NCBI GenBank assembly: GCA_004151065.3
Contig: NWUY0300052565.1
Location: forward strand, 35,159-57,724
Source: Larix sibirica
Lineage: Eukaryota; Streptophyta; Pinopsida; Pinales; Pinaceae
Length of the DNA stretch: 22,566 nt
Direction of reading: 5' to 3'
A model generated the notes under the pieces. That model saw only the letters and a list, made by a program, of their open reading frames with translations. It was not told the DNA's origin and did no database searches. Position 1 is the stretch's first letter; each line of letters opens with the position of its first letter. Below, piece by piece: positions 18,999 through 22,566 of this stretch. Made by a program: the position numbers and the translations under genes.

Positions 18999-19771
18999 GG
19001 ACCTAGCAATATATCAGGTGTATCATGTAATGAAATGTTTAAACTGTTTAATTCCATTACATATATGTCCCATTCCAGCGCCAAATCTCCAGAAAGACCA
19101 AGTTGAAGTGCCGATATCCAACAAGGATGACCTGAACCAGTAAAAAGTCTTATCATAGCATGGCACAAAGAAAAATAGCCCTTGGATCTCAGAACCCTGA
19201 GTAAATCCAATGAAAGTTGATACATCAGTGGGCCCCCCAGAATGGGGTCTATGCCAAGATGAACATCACGACCATTCCCTGGTAACCAGGATAACCAATT
19301 CATTAAGGTTGTGAACAAACCCAACAACCCGTTCCATATATTAGAAGCACCTTTTGTGTAGGGAGGTCCACTCCTGATCCATTCAGCCACATAATGGTAT
19401 TTCAAGTATTTTCCTTTAATGAGAAACCACCATGCCGAACTTAAAAAGAGAGCTCTCCACAGGCTTTTGATTTTTAAATCCAAATCAAAATTTTCCATAT
19501 TTTTTAAAGCCCATCCACCCATGTGCCAAGGATGAGCCAATACTTTCCATTTTACCAAATGAATCTTTTGTTTTCCCCAACACCATACCAAATGAATGAG
19601 AAGATACGCCTGCGAATACCTTTCAAAATTGACTTAGGAATTTTCTGAGGGAAATCTAGTAGACCACCAGGTTTTGGAGTACGGATTTTGATAAAGTAAG
19701 TCTATCCCCTAAGGTGAGCCAACGCCAACACCAATGGTTAATACGTTTGTCAAAATGCTTAAGTAACCATA
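18962..19771 (-). pseudogene. LINE B reverse transcriptase C-terminal region, frameshifted
   Basis: The open part (19591-18962) reads KIHLVKWKVLAHPWHMGGWA, LWRALFLSSAWWFLIKGKYL, NWLSWLPGNGRDVHLGIDPI and LCHAMIRLFTGSG. This is the connecting region that follows the polymerase palm in plant LINEs. Compared with LINE C, one base is missing near 19000 (TTGCTAGGTCC against TTGGTATGGTCC, both minus strand), which shifts the frame before the zinc-binding region. Upstream of 19591 further frameshifts break the thumb region up to the gap at 19772. Confidence 0.75.
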
Positions 19772-19772
19772 N
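19772..19772. other. Assembly gap (N) between LINE B and LINE C
   Basis: Left of the N the minus-strand LINE B is in its thumb region (AAGTAACCATA on the plus strand). Right of it LINE C starts at the end of the zinc-binding region. The same AAGTAACCATA word recurs at 20958-20968, so the join is between copies of the same repeat. Confidence 0.9.
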
Positions 19773-20205
19773 GCCACACTTCCCAAAAAACAAAGCATGG
19801 GAGTGCCTTCCAATCCTTATGAAAACGACCCCATTGATACAGGATGTCCTCTAGGTGACCGGAACTCCAATGAATCTGACGCCCACATAAATTGCAAATC
19901 ACCACCCATAAAATTTTAACCACCAGACAGTTAACAAAAATATGCTCGACAATTTCCTCTCGGGAAAAACATAATTGACAATGGCCCAAGCCACATAAAC
20001 CCCTCCGAAAAAGATTGTCCCATGTTAGTACATTGTTATGTAAGACCATCCAATTGAAGCATTTTAGCTTAAGTGGCATTAGGAATTTCCAAATCTTGGT
20101 AAACCACCACTTTACATGCACGTTTCCAAAAGTTACCAATGAGTCATATGCCAATTTGGCCGTAGCCACCCCACTGGAGATATTCTAGGACCATACCAAT
20201 CTATC
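19773..20205 (-). pseudogene. LINE C zf-RVT zinc-binding region
   Basis: The open part (20169-19773) reads TAKLAYDSLVTFGNVHVKWW, KLKCFNWMVLHNNVLTWDNL and CQLCFSREEIVEHIFVNC, with the same Cys-Cys-His-Cys pattern as LINE B. Just upstream a TAG replaces a Trp codon (WS*N, about 20190). The reported start is a GTG within the frame and is not a real start. The region runs straight into the gap. Confidence 0.8.
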
Positions 20206-20969
20206 AGGTGTATCATGCAATGAAATGGTTAAATTGTTTAATTCCATTACATATTTGTCCCATTAGAGCGCCAAATCTTCAAAAAGACCAAATTGAAGTG
20301 CCGAGATCCAACAAGCATGACCCGAACCAGCAAAAAGTCTGATCATAGCATGGCACAAATAAGAGTAGCCCTTGGATCTCAGAACCTTGAGTAAATCCCA
20401 TAAAATTTGATAGATCAGTGGGCCCTCCAGAATGAGGTCCATGCCAAGATGAACATCATGACCATTCCCCGGTAACCAGGATAACCAATTCGATAAGGTT
20501 GTGAACGAACCTCGCAGCCTGCTCCAGATATTAGAAACACCTTTTGTGCAGGGAGGTCCACTCTTGATCCATTCCGCCACAAAATGGGATTTCAAGTGTT
20601 TTCCTTTAATGAGCAAGCACCATGCTGAACTTGAAAAAAGAGATCTCCACAGAGTTTTGGTTTTTAAAGCCAAATCAATTTTTCCATTTTTTTAAAGCCA
20701 AACCTGAAACCACCCATATGCCAAGGAAGATACAATACTTTCCATTTTACCAAATGATTCTCTTGTTTTTTCCCACCACCAAACCAAATGAATGAGAAGA
20801 TATGCCTGCAAATACCTTTCAAAATTGACTTAGGAATTTTGTTGAGGGAAATCTACTAGACCGCCAGGTTTTGGAGTACAGATTTTGATAAAGTAAGTCT
20901 ACCCCCTAAGGTGAGCCAACGCCAACACCAATGGTTAATACGTTTGTAAAACTGCTTAAGTAACCATAA
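20206..20969 (-). pseudogene. LINE C reverse transcriptase thumb and C-terminal region
   Basis: From high to low coordinates: LWLLKQFYKRINHWCWRWL and GGRLTLSKSVLQNLAV, then a frameshift, then TLWRSLFSSSAWCLLIKGKH, NWLSWLPGNGHDVHLGMDLI and LCHAMIRLFAGSG (20673-20263). It aligns with the same region of LINE B throughout, with frequent substitutions. At 20263 the frame stops just before the segment leading into the zinc-binding region. Confidence 0.8.
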
Positions 20970-22331
20970 CTAGTCACAAATATGATAATTTGTTGGCTTC
21001 AGAAAGTAACCAAGGTAAGTACTGCCCTCAGATAATTCCTTGAAATTGAAAGGGAAAAACCGACTTACCTGAGATTTGACAGCAATTTCCACATTAGTTT
21101 CCAGAAACCAAGATTTTCTAGCACTGATTAGCATCTCAGATGCATTACAAAAAAGGTCCAATATATCTTTATAGAATTTCCACTCAGAGAAAGTACCAGG
21201 TCCAAACAACATAACATCATCCACAAATAGTGTATGTGTCACAGATACCTATTCCGTAATCTTAATACCAATAATGTTCCCTTTCCTTTTAGCCTGATGA
21301 ATAAGTCTACTCAGACCCTCAATGGTCAACAGAAAAAGTAAAGGAGAAAGTGGACATCCCTGACGAAGCCCTCTAGAGCACTTGAAGAAATCCGATGGCA
21401 TCCCATTAATGATCACCGCAAAGTTCACAGAAGAAACACAAGCCATAATCCATTTAACCACCGCCCAAGGAAGACCAATCTGCACCAGAGTTAGGCGTAG
21501 AAAGGTCCAATCCACACAATCATAGGCCTTAACAAGATCCAATTTAAGGCAAAGAGAGTTATGTTGTTTGGTATTTACACTGTGAAAAACCTCCTAAGTT
21601 ACCTCAACTGCATCCAATATCTGCCTATCCTCAAGAAACCCAAAATGTTCCATTGATATATATTTTGATAAGCCCGACTTGATTCTAATAGCTATGATTT
21701 TGGATATGACTTTGTAGATTAGATTGCATAGCGAAATAGGTTTGGAATCACCAAAATCCTCAGGATGTGATTTTTTTGGAATAAGGGATAAGAAAGTTGT
21801 ATTAATTGCTTTTGTAACAACACCACTGATATGTGACTCTTCCACAGTAGCCCTTATATTAGGGCCCTTAATATCAAAAAATTCAATGAATAGTTCCACA
21901 GTCCACCCATCCGGTCTGGAGATCTTATCCTTAGAGAATCCTTTTAGTACCTTCTCAATCTCCTAAAGTGTAATTTCATTAAAAATATCATCTCCCTCCT
22001 TATCAATGAATAACCTTGGATATTCTCTAATCACCTTAAATTTCTCAATCATAGAAGCTGTTTTTGGATCCTGGTATATCTCATGAAAATAGTTCTTGGC
22101 CTCGACCTGTAGGTCACCAAGTACAGAAATCCGTCGACCATTCCTATCATTTAAGTCCCAAATGGTATTTTGGATTCTTCAATCATCTACATATTTGTGG
22201 AAGAATTTTGTATTTTGATCCCCTGCTTTGATCCATGATGCCCAACTCTTTAGTCGCCAAGTTTCCTATTTAAACTTGAGATATTTTAACTTCCTCCCTT
22301 CTAAATCCATTAGGGAAGCCTGATCACTATT
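20970..22331 (-). pseudogene. LINE C reverse transcriptase domain, one frame with six stops
   Basis: A single minus-strand frame runs the whole way, with stops only at 22268 (TAG), 22181 (TGA), 21965 (TAG), 21596 (TAG), 21251 (TAG) and 20972 (TAG). Motifs in order: WIKAGDQNTKFFHKY, NDRNGRRISVLGDLQ, PDGWTVELFIEFF, KPISLCNLIYKVISKIIA, EHFGFLEDRQILDAV, LDLVKAYDCVDW (motif A, catalytic Asp), GLRQGCPLSPLLFLLTIEGL (motif B), THTLFVDDVMLFG (motif C, the two catalytic Asp in FVDD) and STYLGYFL. These are the polymerase blocks of plant LINE reverse transcriptases, which copy the element RNA at the nicked target. FVDD instead of the commoner FADD is an accepted variant. The absence of frameshifts suggests this copy is younger, or better preserved, than A and B. 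Confidence 0.9.
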
Positions 22332-22332
22332 N
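22332..22332. other. Assembly gap (N) between LINE C and LINE D
   Basis: On the minus strand the reading passes from LLRVLR in LINE D directly to the reverse transcriptase N-terminal region of LINE C. These do not adjoin in an intact element, so the join is not collinear with any normal copy. Confidence 0.9.
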
Positions 22333-22566
22333 GATCTCAGAACCCTGAGTAAATCCAATGAAAGTTCACACATCAGTGGGCCCCCTAGAATGGGGTCCAC
22401 GCCAAGACGAACATCACGACGATTCCCTGGTAACCAAGATAACCAATTTGATAAGGTTGTGAATGAACCCAACAACCTGCTCCATATATTAGAAACATCT
22501 TTTGTGCAGGGAGGTCTACTCCTGATCTATTCAGCCACAGAATGGGATTTCAAGTATTTTCCTTTA
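22333..22566 (-). mobile_element. Plant LINE fragment (LINE D), reverse transcriptase C-terminal region
   Basis: The minus strand reads SNIWSRLLGSFTTLSNWLSW, LPGNRRDVRLGVDPILGGPL and LSLDLLRVLR. The nucleotide sequence matches LINE B 19184-19416 and LINE C 20376-20608 with roughly one difference in ten bases. It is a third member of the same LINE family. The window ends inside it on the right, and on the left it stops at the gap. The reported open frame at 22266-22475 runs across the gap and is not one protein. Confidence 0.8.

Larger units (their letters stand above)
17468..19771 (-). mobile_element. Plant LINE fragment (LINE B), C-terminal half with 3' UTR and poly(A)
   Basis: On the minus strand the element reads the C-terminal part of the reverse transcriptase protein, the zinc-binding region, RNase H, a T/G-rich 3' UTR, and ends in A6 (17473-17468). 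Its upstream edge is the gap at 19772, where the sequence jumps into a second copy of the same family. The stretch 18580-19771 matches 19773-20969 of LINE C closely, with scattered substitutions and a few indels. B and C are therefore separate family members rather than one copy read twice. Confidence 0.85.
19773..22331 (-). mobile_element. Plant LINE fragment (LINE C), reverse transcriptase to zinc-binding region
   Basis: This minus-strand fragment starts at the gap at 22332 in the region linking endonuclease and reverse transcriptase. It passes through the whole polymerase palm and C-terminal region, and ends at the gap at 19772 just after CFVFWEVW. RNase H and the 3' UTR are missing on the 3' side and the endonuclease on the 5' side. 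Both ends coincide with gaps, so these may be limits of assembly rather than of the element. Confidence 0.85.

Noticed and set aside
18826-19143. Plus-strand 105-codon frame
   Set aside because: Antisense shadow of the LINE B zinc-binding and C-terminal regions.
21724-21966. Plus-strand 80-codon frame
   Set aside because: Antisense shadow of the LINE C reverse transcriptase domain.
22266-22475. 69-codon frame joining LLRVLR to a reverse transcriptase N-terminal segment
   Set aside because: It crosses N 22332 and joins two non-adjacent parts of different LINE copies.

Overview
The window looks like a stretch of plant nuclear, intergenic, retrotransposon-rich DNA. It is AT-rich and gene-poor, and every recognisable protein is a decayed piece of a plant transposon. 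These are plant-type LINE parts (reverse transcriptase, zf-RVT zinc-binding region, RNase H), a Ty3/gypsy chromovirus integrase tail with chromodomain, an Athila/Tat-like tRNA-Asp primer-binding site with a gag scrap, and Ty1/copia-like primer-binding sites. The density and age of the debris, and the gag wording, suggest a large-genome plant, possibly a gymnosperm. That species-level guess is weak. I see no intact host gene, no rRNA or tRNA gene, no CRISPR array and no bacterial or organellar operon.

Layout. 1-2950 has no recognisable gene. 2950-4650 is the 3' end of a minus-strand gypsy chromovirus: integrase C-terminus and chromodomain, polypurine tract, then the start of an LTR at 4198. 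5216 holds a copia-like primer site and 5359-5555 a 37-bp minisatellite. 6005-6022 is a decayed tRNA-Asp primer site, followed by a gag remnant at 6431-6688. 6690-7400 is AT-rich filler. 7410-9317 is the 3' part of a plus-strand LINE (LINE A): an RNase H domain with two lost catalytic residues, then an unexpected 292-codon frame with a coiled-coil-like end, then a poly(A) end. 10265-12782 is a 1,237-bp sequence present twice in direct orientation with a sequence gap between the copies. 13098-14176 holds three different tandem arrays (73-bp, 30-bp and about 71-bp units). 15152-16230 (minus) holds an unrecognised broken protein-coding relict with a Ser/Thr-Pro-rich region. 16690-16905 looks like a copia LTR edge with a primer site. 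17468-22566 (minus) is three LINE fragments of one family (B, C, D) laid head to tail, separated by gaps.

How the parts relate. LINE B keeps an intact-looking RNase H active site (D, E, D, D) joined in frame to the zinc-binding region through one stop. LINE C keeps the whole reverse transcriptase palm, broken only by stops that are mostly TAG. Together B and C outline the family's order: connecting region, reverse transcriptase, C-terminal domain, zf-RVT, RNase H, 3' UTR, poly(A). All four N positions (9520, 11502, 19772, 22332) sit where the sequence on one side repeats sequence on the other. Part of the apparent tandem structure may therefore be assembly joins rather than biology. The best candidates for something undescribed are the extra frame in LINE A and the unrecognised broken gene at 15.5-16.2 kb. 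I do not see a convincing new functional system.
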